From NCBI RefSeq assembly GCF_900114735.1, contig NZ_FOUA01000004.1:239440-303439 (forward strand): DNA of 64,000 nucleotides, in the 5' to 3' direction. The stretch is from Halopseudomonas bauzanensis. Its GTDB lineage: Bacteria > Pseudomonadota > Gammaproteobacteria > Pseudomonadales > Pseudomonadaceae. The stretch's first letter is position 1; each line of letters opens with the position of its first letter. The notes beneath the pieces are model-generated. The model worked only from the letters and a program-made list of their open reading frames with translations. It was not told the origin of the DNA and searched no databases. Positions 49,532 through 59,350 of this stretch are shown here, in pieces. A program made the position numbers and the translations under genes.

Positions 49532-49566
49532 TGTCGATCCTTAAATAAACAGTGTTATGCAGAGGC

Positions 49567-52404
49567 TCAAGCGTAGAGCGCATCTTGCAGGAGTTTCGCT
49601 TGTTCTTCCGCATGGACGGAGGGATAGCCACCGGCAGGTGCCGCGGAAGCCTCTCGTCCAGCGTAGTCCAGATACAGATTGCTGACGCTGTGCTGTGCCA
49701 GTACCCGACGCATGTGATGCTGGCTGCAGTACCAGGCGCCCTGGTTCATGGGCTCTTCCTGACACCAGACCACTTTCTGCAGGTTGGTGTAGGGTGCCAG
49801 CACCTCGGCCAGATCGTCCTCGGGGAACGGATACAGTTGCTCGATACGGACAATGGCAACATTCTCGTTCTCATCAGCACGACGTTTTTCCAGCAGGTCG
49901 TAGTACACCTTGCCGCTGCACATGACTACGCGATCCACCTTCGCCGGATCGATCGCATCGGCTTCGGGAATCACGGTCTGGAAGGATCCTTCAGCCAGAT
50001 CTTCCAGGGTCGAGATTGCCAGTTTATGACGCAACAGAGACTTGGGCGTCAGTACTACCAGCGGCTTGCGCAGCGGACGGATCACCTGACGGCGCAGCAG
50101 ATGGTAGATCTGAGCTGGCGTGGTCGGTACGCAGACCTGGATGTTCTGCTCGGCGCACAGCTGCAGGAAACGCTCCAGGCGTGCCGAGGAGTGCTCCGGC
50201 CCCTGACCTTCATAGCCGTGCGGCAGCAGCATGGTCAGGCCGCACAGGCGACCCCACTTGTGCTCGCCGCTGGTGATGAACTGGTCGATAACCACCTGTG
50301 CACCGTTGGCGAAGTCACCGAACTGGGCTTCCCAGACCACCAGCGCGTTGGGCGTGGTGGTGGCGTAGCCGTACTCGAAGGCCAGCACCGCCTCTTCCGA
50401 CAGCAGCGAATCATAGATGTCGAAACGGGGCTGGTTGTCGCTGAGGTTGGCCAGCGGGATGTAAGCGCCCTCTTCCTTCTGGTTGTGCAGCACCGCGTGC
50501 CGGTGGGAGAAGGTGCCGCGGCCGACGTCCTGACCGGTGATGCGCACCGGGTGACCTTCATGCAGCAGGGTGGCGTAGGCCATGGTCTCGGCAAAGCCCC
50601 AGTTCAGCGCCAGGCCGCCAGCGGCCATCTTGCGACGGTCTTCGACGATCTTGGACACCTGACGCTGCACCACCAGGCCATCTGGCACTTCATTGAGGCG
50701 ATTGGCCAGTTCCTGCAGCGTCTTGAGATCAAAGCGGGTGTCGTGGCGCGCGGTCCACTGGTGACCCAGGTAGGGAGCCCAGTCGACGAAGGAACCGGTA
50801 TCGGGCTCCTTGACCAGGCTCTTGACCACGTGGTCGCCATTGTCCAGCGCGTTACGGTATTCCTCGATCCGCGCCTGCACCGCTTCCGCATCCAGCACGC
50901 CCTCTTCGACCAGGCGGTTGGCGTAGATTTCACGGGTGGTCGGATGCTTGGCAATGATCGCGTACATGCGCGGCTGGGTGCCGGAAGGCTCATCCGCTTC
51001 GTTGTGACCGCGGCGGCGGTAGCACACCAGATCGATCACCACGTCACGCTTGAACTGCATGCGATAGTCGACCGCCAGCTGGGTCACGAACAGTACCGCT
51101 TCCGGATCGTCACCGTTGACGTGGAAGATCGGCGCCTGAATCATCTTGGCGATGTCGGTGCAGTATTCGGTGGAACGGGCGTCATCCTGGCGGCTGGTGG
51201 TGAAGCCGACCTGGTTGTTGACCACGATATGGATGGTGCCACCGGTCTTGTAGGCACGGGTCTGGGACATCTGGAATGTCTCCATGACCACGCCCTGACC
51301 GGCGAAGGCCGCGTCACCGTGGATGCTGATCGGCACCACCTTGTCACCGGCGGGATCCTTGCGACGATCCTGACGGGCACGCACCGACCCTTCGACTACC
51401 GGAGACACGATTTCCAGGTGCGAGGGGTTGAACGACAGCGCCAGATGCACTTCACCGCCGGAGGTCATGACGTTCGAGGAAAAGCCCTGGTGGTACTTCA
51501 CGTCACCGGAGCCCAGGTCGATCATCTTCTTGCCTTCGAACTCGTCGAACAGGTCGCGCGGGTTCTTGCCCAGGGTATTGACCAGGACGTTGAGGCGGCC
51601 ACGGTGGGCCATGCCCAGCACCACTTCATTGACGCCGTAGGAACCGGAACGCTGGATGATCTCGTCGAGCATGGGGATCAGGCTCTCGCCGCCTTCCACA
51701 CCAAAGCGCTTGGTACCGGGGTACTTGGTGCCCAGGTATTTTTCCAGGCCTTCGGCCGCGGTCAGGCGCTCCAGCAGGTGACGCTTGCTTTCCACCGAAT
51801 GCTGCGGCTTGCCGCGTACGCTTTCCAGGCGCTGCTGGAACCAGCGACGCTGACCGGAATCGACGATGTGCATGTATTCGGCACCGAAGGTACCGCAATA
51901 GGTCGATTTCAGCGCATCGAGAATTTCGCTGAGGGGCGCTTCTTCCTTGCCGATATTCAGTTCACCGGTACGGAATACGGTGTCCAGGTCGGCATCGGTC
52001 AGGCCGTACTCGGCCAGTGTCAGATCAGCGATCGCTTCCCGCTCCCACAGACCCAGCGGGTCAAGGGGAGATGCTTGATGGCCCCGCATCCGATAGGCCT
52101 GAATCAGGCGCAGAACGCCTACCTGCTTCTTGTCACGTTCACTGCTGACCTGGCCACCGCTGACCGCCTGAGGGCGTCGGGTGTTCCGGGCGAGCGACAG
52201 AAAGTGCTCACGGATAGTGGAGTGGGAAATATCCGATCCAGTGAAACCGTTGATCTGGGGCAGCTTGTCGAAGTAGCTGCGCCATTCCTCGGCGACACCG
52301 TTGGGATCGTGCAGATAGAGCTCATAGAGCTCTTCAACATAGGAGGCATTCCCACCGGATAGGTGAGAGGTACTCCACAGCTGCTGCATTTCGCTGTCTG
52401 GCAT
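49567..52404 (-). CDS. sucA: 2-Oxoglutarate dehydrogenase E1
   Basis: A 945-residue thiamine-diphosphate enzyme that decarboxylates 2-oxoglutarate and loads SucB. The N-terminal SHLSGGNASYVEELYELY segment, GMAHRGRLNVL near residue 265 and the GHNEADEP stretch near 460 are standard. The C-terminal part carries GYEGQGPEHSSARLERFLQ. Length is close to E. coli SucA (933). A 290-base gap separates it from sdhB upstream. Confidence 0.97.
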   Translation of the reverse strand: MPDSEMQQLWSTSHLSGGNASYVEELYELYLHDPNGVAEEWRSYFDKLPQINGFTGSDISHSTIREHFLSLARNTRRPQAVSGGQVSSERDKKQVGVLRLIQAYRMRGHQASPLDPLGLWEREAIADLTLAEYGLTDADLDTVFRTGELNIGKEEAPLSEILDALKSTYCGTFGAEYMHIVDSGQRRWFQQRLESVRGKPQHSVESKRHLLERLTAAEGLEKYLGTKYPGTKRFGVEGGESLIPMLDEIIQRSGSYGVNEVVLGMAHRGRLNVLVNTLGKNPRDLFDEFEGKKMIDLGSGDVKYHQGFSSNVMTSGGEVHLALSFNPSHLEIVSPVVEGSVRARQDRRKDPAGDKVVPISIHGDAAFAGQGVVMETFQMSQTRAYKTGGTIHIVVNNQVGFTTSRQDDARSTEYCTDIAKMIQAPIFHVNGDDPEAVLFVTQLAVDYRMQFKRDVVIDLVCYRRRGHNEADEPSGTQPRMYAIIAKHPTTREIYANRLVEEGVLDAEAVQARIEEYRNALDNGDHVVKSLVKEPDTGSFVDWAPYLGHQWTARHDTRFDLKTLQELANRLNEVPDGLVVQRQVSKIVEDRRKMAAGGLALNWGFAETMAYATLLHEGHPVRITGQDVGRGTFSHRHAVLHNQKEEGAYIPLANLSDNQPRFDIYDSLLSEEAVLAFEYGYATTTPNALVVWEAQFGDFANGAQVVIDQFITSGEHKWGRLCGLTMLLPHGYEGQGPEHSSARLERFLQLCAEQNIQVCVPTTPAQIYHLLRRQVIRPLRKPLVVLTPKSLLRHKLAISTLEDLAEGSFQTVIPEADAIDPAKVDRVVMCSGKVYYDLLEKRRADENENVAIVRIEQLYPFPEDDLAEVLAPYTNLQKVVWCQEEPMNQGAWYCSQHHMRRVLAQHSVSNLYLDYAGREASAAPAGGYPSVHAEEQAKLLQDALYA

Positions 52405-52655
52405 GCTTGGTCACCCTCTATAAGGGGACACCACCTGGCGCAAAGACCATTAATAGGCAAAATGAATTGCCCTCCGTGCAGAACAGTCAGATGAGCATTC
52501 GGCATTGTCCCTGCCAGTCGCCCTGCTCTGTCACATTCCGCGAAACCGGAATATTGCCGGCCCCGACAGATAGTTCGGGTGTTACCCGTTGCCCCTGTTG
52601 GTTTAGGTACTAACAAACCGCAGCTTTGTGGGCGCGGTTCGATTTGTTCGGGTTA

Positions 52656-52677
52656 CCAGCTCCGTTGCCGGAGCTGG
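52656..52677. promoter_or_regulatory. Hairpin downstream of sdhB
   Basis: CCAGCTCCG/CGGAGCTGG is a 9-bp perfect stem with a TTGC loop, 17 bases past the sdhB stop. It lacks a T-run, so it may protect the sdh message or pause polymerase before sucA. The remaining part of the 290-base sdhB-sucA gap shows nothing I can assign. Confidence 0.5.
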
Positions 52678-52694
52678 AACGATTCACTTACTGA

Positions 52695-53399
52695 TCAGGT
52701 ACCGCTCTGCAACAGCATGTTGCGAATGTGGCCGATAGCACGAGTCGGGTTCAGACCCTTGGGGCACACATTAACGCAGTTCATGATACCGCGGCAGCGA
52801 AACACACTGAACGGGTCATCCAGCGCTGCCAGACGATTCTCGGTCTCGGTGTCGCGGCTGTCCGCCAGGAAGCGGTAAGCCTGCAACAGACCCGCGGGGC
52901 CGATGAACTTGTCCGGGTTCCACCAGAACGACGGGCAGGAGGTGGAACAGCATGCACAGAGAATACACTCGTACAGGCCATCCAGCTTCTCCCGCTCTTC
53001 CGGCGACTGCAGACGCTCGATAGCCGGCGCCGGCGTGTCGTTCTGCAGATACGGCTGAACTTTCTCGTACTGCTTGTAGAAGATGCTCATATCGACGACC
53101 AGGTCACGGATTACCGGCAAACCTGGCAACGGACGCAGCACCAGCTTGTTGTTCTTCACTACGCTAGACAGCGGAGTAATACAAGCGAGGCCGTTTTTGC
53201 CATTGATGCTCATGCCGTCGGAACCGCAGACACCTTCACGGCAGGCGCGGCGGAAACCCAGACCCGCATCCTGCTCCTTGGCCAGCTGCAGCACATCCAG
53301 CACCATCAGGTCTTTACCTTCGGTGTCGACCTGAAAATCCTGCATGTAAGGAGCCTTGTCGGTCTCCGGGTTGTAACGATAGATACTGACTTGCAACAT
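52695..53399 (-). CDS. sdhB: Succinate dehydrogenase iron-sulfur subunit
   Basis: A 234-residue subunit passing electrons from SdhA to quinone. Cysteine clusters are present for [2Fe-2S] (CREGVCGSD near residue 60), [4Fe-4S] (CILCACCSTSCP near 150) and [3Fe-4S] (CRGIMNCVNVCPKGLNP near 205). It sits 11 bases after sdhA in the operon. Length is close to the family norm (about 235). Confidence 0.97.
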   Translation of the reverse strand: MLQVSIYRYNPETDKAPYMQDFQVDTEGKDLMVLDVLQLAKEQDAGLGFRRACREGVCGSDGMSINGKNGLACITPLSSVVKNNKLVLRPLPGLPVIRDLVVDMSIFYKQYEKVQPYLQNDTPAPAIERLQSPEEREKLDGLYECILCACCSTSCPSFWWNPDKFIGPAGLLQAYRFLADSRDTETENRLAALDDPFSVFRCRGIMNCVNVCPKGLNPTRAIGHIRNMLLQSGT

Positions 53400-53410
53400 A
53401 CCGGACCCCC

Positions 53411-55183
53411 TTAGTAAGTGCGGATTTTAGGTTCAAACACCGGAACGGTTTTCGGTGCGAAGTTGACGCTACGCTTGGTCAGCTGCTTGGTCTGCGGATG
53501 GAACATGCTGTGGCACAGCCAGTTCTCATCGTCACGATCTTCGTAGTCTTCACGAGCGTGGGCGCCACGGCTTTCCTTCCGCGCTTCAGCGGCGATAGCG
53601 GTCGCTTCGGCCACTTCCAGCAGGTTCTGCAGTTCCAGCGCTTCGATCCGCGCAGTGTTGAACGCGTTGCTCTTGTCGTCGATCTTGACGTTGGCAATAC
53701 GCTCGCGCAGGCTCTCCAGCTCCTTGATGCCCTTCTGCATGTATTCACCAGTACGGAATACACCGAAGTAGTTCTGCATGCAGTTCTGCAGTTCCTTGCG
53801 CAGGGGCGCAACTTCTTCACCCGTGGTACGGGTGTTGATGCCGGACAGGCGAGCCAGGGAGGCATCGATGTCGGACTCGGAAGCACCGCGGTAGTCGATA
53901 CCTTCCTTCAGTGCGCTTTCCAGGTGCAGACCGGCAGCGCGACCGAAGACCACCAGGTCGAGCAGCGAGTTGCCTCCCAGGCGGTTGGCGCCGTGTACGG
54001 ATACGCAGGCCACTTCGCCAACGGCGAACAGACCATCGATGATGTGATCGTTGCCGGCGGCATCCTGGGTAATCGCCTGACCATGAATATTGGTAGCAAC
54101 ACCACCCATCATGTAATGGCAGGTCGGTACGACAGGTACCGGAGCGGTAACCGGGTCAACGTGGGCGAAGGTCTTGGACAGCTCACAGATACCCGGCAGG
54201 CGGCTGTGCAGTACTTCTTCACCCAGGTGATCCAGCTTCAGCATCACGTGGTCGCCATCCGGGCCACAGCCGTTGCCAGCCAGGATTTCCTTGACCATGG
54301 AGCGGGCCACAACGTCACGACCGGCAAGGTCCTTGGCGTTTGGCGCATAACGCTCCATGAAGCGCTCACCGTGCTTGTTGATCAGGTATCCACCTTCACC
54401 ACGGCAACCTTCGGTAACCAGTACCCCGGCACCGGCGATGCCGGTCGGGTGGAACTGCCACATTTCCATGTCCTGTACCGGCACACCAGCGCGCAGCGCC
54501 ATGCCGACACCGTCACCGGTGTTGATCAGGGCGTTGGTAGTAGAGGCATAGATGCGGCCCGCGCCACCAGTGGCCAGTACGGTGGCCTTGGAGCGGATGT
54601 AGACGGTTTCGCCGGTTTCGATGCAGATGGCGATAACACCGACGACGGCGCCGTCCTGGTTCTTGACCAGATCAACTGCGTACCATTCGTTGAGGAAGGT
54701 GGTGTTGTGCTTGATGTTGGCCTGATACAGGGTGTGCAGCAGCGCGTGACCGGTACGGTCGGCAGCGGCACAGGTACGGGCAGCCTGGCCGCCGTTACCA
54801 TAATCCTTGGACTGACCACCGAACGGACGCTGATAGATGCGGCCCTGCTCGGTACGGGAGAACGGCAGGCCCATATGCTCGAGCTCGAACACGGCTTCGG
54901 GGCCTACGGAACACATGTATTCGATCGCGTCCTGGTCACCGATGTAGTCGGAACCCTTGACGGTGTCGTACATGTGCCAGCGCCAGTCGTCATTCGGGTC
55001 CGCCGAGGCGATGGCACAAGTGATACCGCCCTGGGCGGATACTGTGTGCGAACGGGTCGGGAACACCTTGGTTACCACAGCAGTCTTGTGACCACCCTGG
55101 GCCAGCTGCAGCGCTGCACGCATGCCAGCACCACCACCACCAACGATGATGGCGTCAAAAGTCAAAGTACGAATATTAGCCAT
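53411..55183 (-). CDS. sdhA: Succinate dehydrogenase flavoprotein subunit
   Basis: A 590-residue subunit that oxidises succinate to fumarate. FAD-binding [14 protein letters not shown] lies near residue 14, the flavin-linked His in [10 protein letters not shown] near 45, and the substrate-site Arg/His region includes [13 protein letters not shown] near 400. It is three bases after sdhD. All four Sdh subunits are present and in the usual order. Confidence 0.97.
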   Translation of the reverse strand: MANIRTLTFDAIIVGGGGAGMRAALQLAQGGHKTAVVTKVFPTRSHTVSAQGGITCAIASADPNDDWRWHMYDTVKGSDYIGDQDAIEYMCSVGPEAVFELEHMGLPFSRTEQGRIYQRPFGGQSKDYGNGGQAARTCAAADRTGHALLHTLYQANIKHNTTFLNEWYAVDLVKNQDGAVVGVIAICIETGETVYIRSKATVLATGGAGRIYASTTNALINTGDGVGMALRAGVPVQDMEMWQFHPTGIAGAGVLVTEGCRGEGGYLINKHGERFMERYAPNAKDLAGRDVVARSMVKEILAGNGCGPDGDHVMLKLDHLGEEVLHSRLPGICELSKTFAHVDPVTAPVPVVPTCHYMMGGVATNIHGQAITQDAAGNDHIIDGLFAVGEVACVSVHGANRLGGNSLLDLVVFGRAAGLHLESALKEGIDYRGASESDIDASLARLSGINTRTTGEEVAPLRKELQNCMQNYFGVFRTGEYMQKGIKELESLRERIANVKIDDKSNAFNTARIEALELQNLLEVAEATAIAAEARKESRGAHAREDYEDRDDENWLCHSMFHPQTKQLTKRSVNFAPKTVPVFEPKIRTY

Positions 55184-55186
55184 TGA

Positions 55187-55555
55187 TCAAATACCCCACA
55201 GGATCTGTACACCCCAGACGAACAGCACGAACATCGCCAGACCGCAAACCACCTGGAACAGGAAGCGCAGTACGGTGGCGGCTTTGCCGAAAGCCATAGG
55301 CGTCAGGTAGTCGGTAGAAATGGTCCACATACCGACCCAGGAATGCACGCTCAACGCGACCAGCGTCAGCAGACTGAAGATGCGCATGGCGTTGTTGCTG
55401 AACAGACCCTGCCACTCGGCATAGGTCAGACCCGGATTGAAGATCAGGTAACCGAGCAGAAACAGCGTATAGGCCGCCAGCAGAACGGCGGAAACGCGCT
55501 GCGCCATCCAGTCATACAGGCCGCTGCGCGACAGGTTGGTGACGTTGGTTACCAT
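55187..55555 (-). CDS. sdhD: Succinate dehydrogenase membrane anchor subunit
   Basis: A 122-residue anchor with three membrane helices that helps bind heme b and ubiquinone. RSGLYDWMAQRVSA near residue 10 is the family signature. Of two ATGs, the one at 55555 has GGGAG seven bases upstream while the one at 55561 has it only one base away, so 55555 is used. It overlaps the end of sdhC by seven bases. Confidence 0.93.
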   Translation of the reverse strand: MVTNVTNLSRSGLYDWMAQRVSAVLLAAYTLFLLGYLIFNPGLTYAEWQGLFSNNAMRIFSLLTLVALSVHSWVGMWTISTDYLTPMAFGKAATVLRFLFQVVCGLAMFVLFVWGVQILWGI

Positions 55556-55941
55556 ATCCATACTCCCAGAAGAACAATCAGAACGACGGCGATAACGATC
55601 ACCAGCTTGGAACCAAGTCGGCCACCCTCCAAGCTCTCACCGACACCAGCATCCATCACCAGGTGACGAATACCCGCTACCAGGTGATACAGCAGGGCGG
55701 ACAGGACACCCCAGAGCACCAGCTTGGCGAACGGATTTTGCAGGCATGCCTTGACTTGCTCGAAACCGGCTTCGGAACTCAATGATGTGCTCAGCATCCA
55801 AAGCAGACCTGCAATGGCGATGAACAGAATGATTCCCGACACTCGGTGAGCAATAGACGTATAGGCGGTAACAGGAAGCTTGATTGTCCTGAGATCTAGA
55901 TTGACAGGTCTTTTGCTATTCACGGCTATCTTCACACTCAT
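55549..55941 (-). CDS. sdhC: Succinate dehydrogenase cytochrome b556 subunit
   Basis: A 130-residue membrane subunit with three helices. RPVNLDLRTIKLPVTAYTSIAHRVSG is its N-terminal signature region (split here by residues 12-37), and the heme-ligand His lies in ALLYHLVAGIRHLVMD near residue 90. The ATG at 55941 is used; a GTG at 55923 would fit the shorter N-terminus seen in some homologues, and neither has a strong ribosome-binding site. First gene of the sdh-suc operon, divergent from gltA. Confidence 0.9.
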   Translation of the reverse strand: MSVKIAVNSKRPVNLDLRTIKLPVTAYTSIAHRVSGIILFIAIAGLLWMLSTSLSSEAGFEQVKACLQNPFAKLVLWGVLSALLYHLVAGIRHLVMDAGVGESLEGGRLGSKLVIVIAVVLIVLLGVWIW

Positions 55942-56046
55942 GGCCCTGTGGTCAGGGCTGGTTATAGGAAGGTGTGGATCACACCCAAATGACGCGCGGC
56001 GCAGCTTCATGGAAGAAGCCGAATGGGTCACTTTTGCCGGTCAAGG

Positions 56047-56075
56047 AGTATAGTGATTCGGGCGTCTGATTACAA
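56047..56075 (-). promoter_or_regulatory. Sigma70-like promoter of the sdh-suc operon
   Basis: On the minus strand TTGTAA and TATACT are spaced by 17 bases, giving five of six matches at the -10 and four of six at the -35. The leader to the sdhC start would be about 100 bases. Confidence 0.6.
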
Positions 56076-56201
56076 TCTGCAAAACCCCTGCCCTCGGCCT
56101 TCGCAGCTGGACATCAGCCAGGCAACTGCGACAATTGCGCACATATCCGCTTACCAATGAAACCTTTGAATAACGACGATTTGCAAACTCAATCGGTAGA
56201 A

Positions 56202-56229
56202 TTGACAAACGGGTTTTTGACTTTATAGT
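56202..56229 (+). promoter_or_regulatory. Sigma70-like promoter of gltA
   Basis: A perfect -35 TTGACA and a -10 TATAGT (five of six) are spaced by 16 bases. Transcription would start roughly 50 bases before the gltA ATG. Confidence 0.75.
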
Positions 56230-56286
56230 GATGCGGGCCCTGCGTGGGGGGTCACACTTTCGATACAGCAAAACAGGAGGCCATCA

Positions 56287-57561
56287 ATGGCTGACAAAAA
56301 AGCGCAGTTGATCATCGAGGGCGCTGCCCCCATCGATCTGCCTGTCTATTCGGGCACTTTGGGGCCGGACGTCATAGATGTTCGCGGCCTGACAGCCGAA
56401 GGCGTCTTCACTTTCGATCCCGGTTTCATGGCGACCTCGTCCTGCGAATCCAAGATCACCTTCATTGATGGCGATAACGGAATTCTCTTGCATCGGGGCT
56501 ACCCGATCGAACAGCTGGCAGAAAAATCTGATTTCCTCGAAACCTGCTACCTGCTGCTCAAGGGCGAACTGCCCCACGCAGAAGAGAAGCAGAAGTTTGA
56601 CAGCACCATCAAGAACCACACCATGGTGCACGAGCAATTAAAGAACTTTCTCAACGGCTTCCGTCGCGATGGCCACCCAATGGCCATCATGTGCGGCGTA
56701 GTGGGTGCCCTGTCCGCCTTCTACCACGACTCGCTGGACATCAATAACGCTCAGCATCGCGAAATCTCGGCCATTCGCCTGATCGCCAAGATGCCGACCA
56801 TCGCCGCCATGGTCTACAAGTACTCCATGGGCCAGCCGCTGATGTACCCGAACAACGAGCTGAGCTACTCGGAAAACTTCCTGCACATGATGTTCAACAC
56901 CCCGGCCGAGATCAAGCCGATCGATCCGATCCTGGCCCGCGCCATGGATCGCATCTTCGTGCTGCATGCCGACCATGAGCAGAATGCCTCGACCTCTACC
57001 GTCCGTCTGGCGGGCTCCACCGGTGCCAACCCCTTCGCCTGTGTCGCCGCCGGCATCGCCGCGCTGTGGGGACCGGCTCATGGGGGCGCCAACGAAGCCG
57101 TACTGCGCATGCTGGATGAAATCGGTGATGTATCCAACATCGATACCTTCATCGCCAAGGCCAAGGACAAGGACGACCCCTTCAAGCTGATGGGCTTCGG
57201 CCACCGCGTGTACAAGAACTTCGACCCGCGCGCCAAGGTCATGAAAGAGACCTGTGACGAGGTATTGGGCCTGCTGGGCATCAATGATCCGCAGCTGGAA
57301 CTGGCCATGAAGCTCGAAGAAATCGCCCTGAGCGATCCCTACTTCGTCGAGCGCAACCTGTACCCGAACGTCGATTTCTACTCCGGCATCATTCTCAAGG
57401 CCATCGGCATTCCTGCCGAGCTGTTCACCGTGATCTTCGCCACCGGCCGCACCCCGGGCTGGATCGCGCACTGGAACGAGATGATCAGCAATCCGTACAA
57501 GATCGGTCGTCCGCGCCAGCTGTACACCGGCCACACCAAGCGCGACTACCCGAACAACTAA
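56287..57561 (+). CDS. gltA: Citrate synthase (type II)
   Basis: A 424-residue enzyme joining acetyl-CoA and oxaloacetate. The active-site His residues lie in [13 protein letters not shown] near residue 230 and [16 protein letters not shown] near 305, with the catalytic Asp in NVDFYSGI near 360. Length matches NADH-sensitive hexameric GltA enzymes (about 428). An AGGAGG box lies nine bases before the ATG, and a strong terminator follows. It opens the TCA block shared with the divergent sdh-suc operon. Confidence 0.97.
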   Translation: MADKKAQLIIEGAAPIDLPVYSGTLGPDVIDVRGLTAEGVFTFDPGFMATSSCESKITFIDGDNGILLHRGYPIEQLAEKSDFLETCYLLLKGELPHAEEKQKFDSTIKNHTMVHEQLKNFLNGFRRDGHPMAIMCGVVGALSAFYHDSLDINNAQHREISAIRLIAKMPTIAAMVYKYSMGQPLMYPNNELSYSENFLHMMFNTPAEIKPIDPILARAMDRIFVLHADHEQNASTSTVRLAGSTGANPFACVAAGIAALWGPAHGGANEAVLRMLDEIGDVSNIDTFIAKAKDKDDPFKLMGFGHRVYKNFDPRAKVMKETCDEVLGLLGINDPQLELAMKLEEIALSDPYFVERNLYPNVDFYSGIILKAIGIPAELFTVIFATGRTPGWIAHWNEMISNPYKIGRPRQLYTGHTKRDYPNN

Positions 57562-57578
57562 GTCGCCGCTCAGGTATG

Positions 57579-57605
57579 AAAAAGCCCGCATCTGCGGGCT
57601 TTTTT
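57579..57605 (+). terminator. Terminator of gltA, bidirectional
   Basis: A GCCCGCA/TGCGGGC stem with a two-base loop, flanked by AAAAA and TTTTTT. It serves gltA and, on the other strand, the YkgJ gene ending at 57623. Confidence 0.92.
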
Positions 57606-57622
57606 GTGTCTGGCTGGCAAAC

Positions 57623-57877
57623 TCAGCAAGCTGTGGCCTGCTCCCACCAGGTCAGGATCTGCAACGCCTCTTCGGCATTGTTGCCACATACCTGCGCATC
57701 GGCCATGAAGCCCGCGCAGACTGCCGGCCGATCCGGAGAGTGAAAGATATTGCAGCGCCGATCCGCGGCCAGGTGGATACAAGCCATACCCGCCGGCTTG
57801 CCCTGGGGCATGCCGGGGATGGGTGAAGTAATAGAGGGCGCTACGCAGCAAGCACCACAGCCTTCTCGACATTTCAT
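57623..57877 (-). CDS. YkgJ family cysteine-cluster protein
   Basis: An 84-residue protein with eight cysteines arranged as in the YkgJ/Fe-S cluster or zinc-binding family (CREGCGACCVAPS near the start, then C-IHL, RRCNIFH, AVCAGF, and a final Cys). The family may bind an Fe-S cluster or zinc; its role is unknown. Start ATG is chosen because the cysteine array begins at residue 3. The longer open frame upstream has no family match. Confidence 0.88.
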   Translation of the reverse strand: MKCREGCGACCVAPSITSPIPGMPQGKPAGMACIHLAADRRCNIFHSPDRPAVCAGFMADAQVCGNNAEEALQILTWWEQATAC

Positions 57878-57936
57878 GGAAGCACAGCATCTCGTGACGG
57901 AATACGGGAACGCCCGATGGCCGGGCGCCGCGTATT

Positions 57937-58809
57937 TTATTTTCCGTTCTTGAGTCTGGCAATCAGACTTGATGTATCCCAGCGATTACCGCCCATCTGC
58001 TGCACATCGGCATAAAACTGATCCACCAGCGCCGTGACCGGCAACTGCGCACCATTGCGGCGGGATTCATCCAGCACGATGGCCAGGTCCTTGCGCATCC
58101 AGTCCACGGCAAAGCCGAAGTCATACTCACCGGCCAGCATGCTCTTGTGACGGTTCTCCATCTGCCAGGACTGAGCGGCGCCCTTGCTGATCACCGAGAC
58201 CACCGCTTCTCCGTCCAGACCGGCACATTCGGCAAAATTCAGCGCCTCGGCCAGCCCCTGTACCACGCCGGCAATGCAGATCTGGTTGACCATCTTGGTC
58301 AGCTGACCACTGCCTACCGGGCCCATCAGACGAATCATTCTGGAGTAATGATGGATAACCGGCCGCGCGAGATCGAACACCGACTCCTCACCGCCGACCA
58401 TGACTGTCAATTGGCCATGCTCAGCTCCCGCTTGCCCGCCCGATACCGGCGCGTCGAGAAAACCCACGCCCCGCTCAGCAGCCAGTTGCGCCACCTGACG
58501 TGCCACACCTGCCGAGGCAGTGGTGTGATCGACGATAACCGTGCCAGTGCGCGCCCCGGCAAGAATACCCTCCGGCCCGTCCACCACCTGCAGCAGGTCC
58601 TGATCGTTGCCCACGCAGACCATTACAAAATCCTGCTCCGCCGCCGCTTCCGCTGGCGTAGCACAGGCCCTGCCACCGTATTCTGCTACCCAGGCCGCCG
58701 CTTTTTCAGCTGAGCGGTTGTATACCGTCACCTCGTGTCCGGCCCGGGCCAGATGCCCTGCCATCGGATACCCCATTACCCCAAGACCTACAAAGGCTAC
58801 ATTGGCCAT
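57937..58809 (-). CDS. Beta-hydroxyacid dehydrogenase family oxidoreductase
   Basis: A 290-residue NAD(P)-dependent enzyme. The Rossmann motif FVGLGVMGYPMAGHLARAG is at the N-terminus, DAPVSGGQAGAEHGQLTVMVGG near residue 120 is the substrate loop, and GSGQLTKMVNQI near residue 170 holds the catalytic Lys. Family members reduce tartronate semialdehyde, methylmalonate semialdehyde or similar short acids. The ATG at 58809 has GGGGAG upstream. No pathway neighbours narrow the substrate. Confidence 0.9.
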   Translation of the reverse strand: MANVAFVGLGVMGYPMAGHLARAGHEVTVYNRSAEKAAAWVAEYGGRACATPAEAAAEQDFVMVCVGNDQDLLQVVDGPEGILAGARTGTVIVDHTTASAGVARQVAQLAAERGVGFLDAPVSGGQAGAEHGQLTVMVGGEESVFDLARPVIHHYSRMIRLMGPVGSGQLTKMVNQICIAGVVQGLAEALNFAECAGLDGEAVVSVISKGAAQSWQMENRHKSMLAGEYDFGFAVDWMRKDLAIVLDESRRNGAQLPVTALVDQFYADVQQMGGNRWDTSSLIARLKNGK

Positions 58810-59022
58810 ACAGACTCCCCGATTCATCAATTCGATTCCTGCCCCCGGACCCATGCGGCATGGTAGTTCAGGACATACCGGAGGACGACCGCTGGATCAT
58901 AGCAGGCTTGAGGTCATCGGCCAGCCACACGGGGGGCGATCGCCATCGATTCCGGCTCTGGTTGGCGAGCAGCGCGACAGGCATAATGTGCGCCCCTTTT
59001 ACGCCGTCCACGGAGTCACCGG

Positions 59023-59304
59023 ATGTTCAATACCAATCAGTATTTCGAAGGAAAAGTAGCTTCCATTGCCTTTCGCCAGCCCGAAGGCGCGGCCACTGTC
59101 GGCGTCATGGCCCCCGGCGAATACGAATTCGGCACCGGCAGCCTGGAAATCATGCATGTCATCACCGGCCAACTGACCGTCAAGCTGCCCGGCAGTGATG
59201 TCTGGGAAGAGTTCGGCGCCGGCACCCGGTTCACTGTGCCGGCCAACAGCCGCTTCAATCTGCAGGTAGCGCAGGATACCGCCTACCTGTGTGAGTATCG
59301 CTAA
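59023..59304 (+). CDS. ppnP: Pyrimidine/purine nucleoside phosphorylase PpnP
   Basis: A 93-residue single-cupin protein of the PpnP (YaiE, DUF1255) family. [16 protein letters not shown] at the start, the [12 protein letters not shown] segment, [14 protein letters not shown] and [11 protein letters not shown] are hallmark stretches. PpnP splits several purine and pyrimidine nucleosides with phosphate. It is convergent with the thioesterase gene, separated by a hairpin. Confidence 0.95.
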   Translation: MFNTNQYFEGKVASIAFRQPEGAATVGVMAPGEYEFGTGSLEIMHVITGQLTVKLPGSDVWEEFGAGTRFTVPANSRFNLQVAQDTAYLCEYR

Positions 59305-59318
59305 AGGCTGACAGCCCT

Positions 59319-59343
59319 GGCGTCGCGCAGCCTGCGCGACGCC
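59319..59343. terminator. Hairpin between ppnP and the convergent thioesterase gene
   Basis: An 11-bp perfect stem GGCGTCGCGCA/TGCGCGACGCC with a 3-base loop in the 46-base gap. There is no T-run, so it may stop both transcripts weakly. Confidence 0.6.
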
Positions 59344-59350
59344 TCACCCG

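Larger units (their letters stand above)
55942..56286. other. Divergent regulatory region between sdhC and gltA
   Basis: These 345 bases have no gene I can support. They hold a promoter toward gltA (56202-56229) and one toward sdhC (56047-56075), well separated. The rest is moderately AT-rich, which leaves room for regulator sites, but no convincing palindrome was found. Confidence 0.7.

Noticed and set aside
49552..52362. Very long open frame opposite sucA
   Set aside because: It mirrors sucA codon bias and has no domain or ribosome-binding site. SucA on the other strand is complete and beyond doubt.
53498..55186. Long open frame opposite sdhA
   Set aside because: Same reasoning: an antisense shadow of sdhA without any family match.
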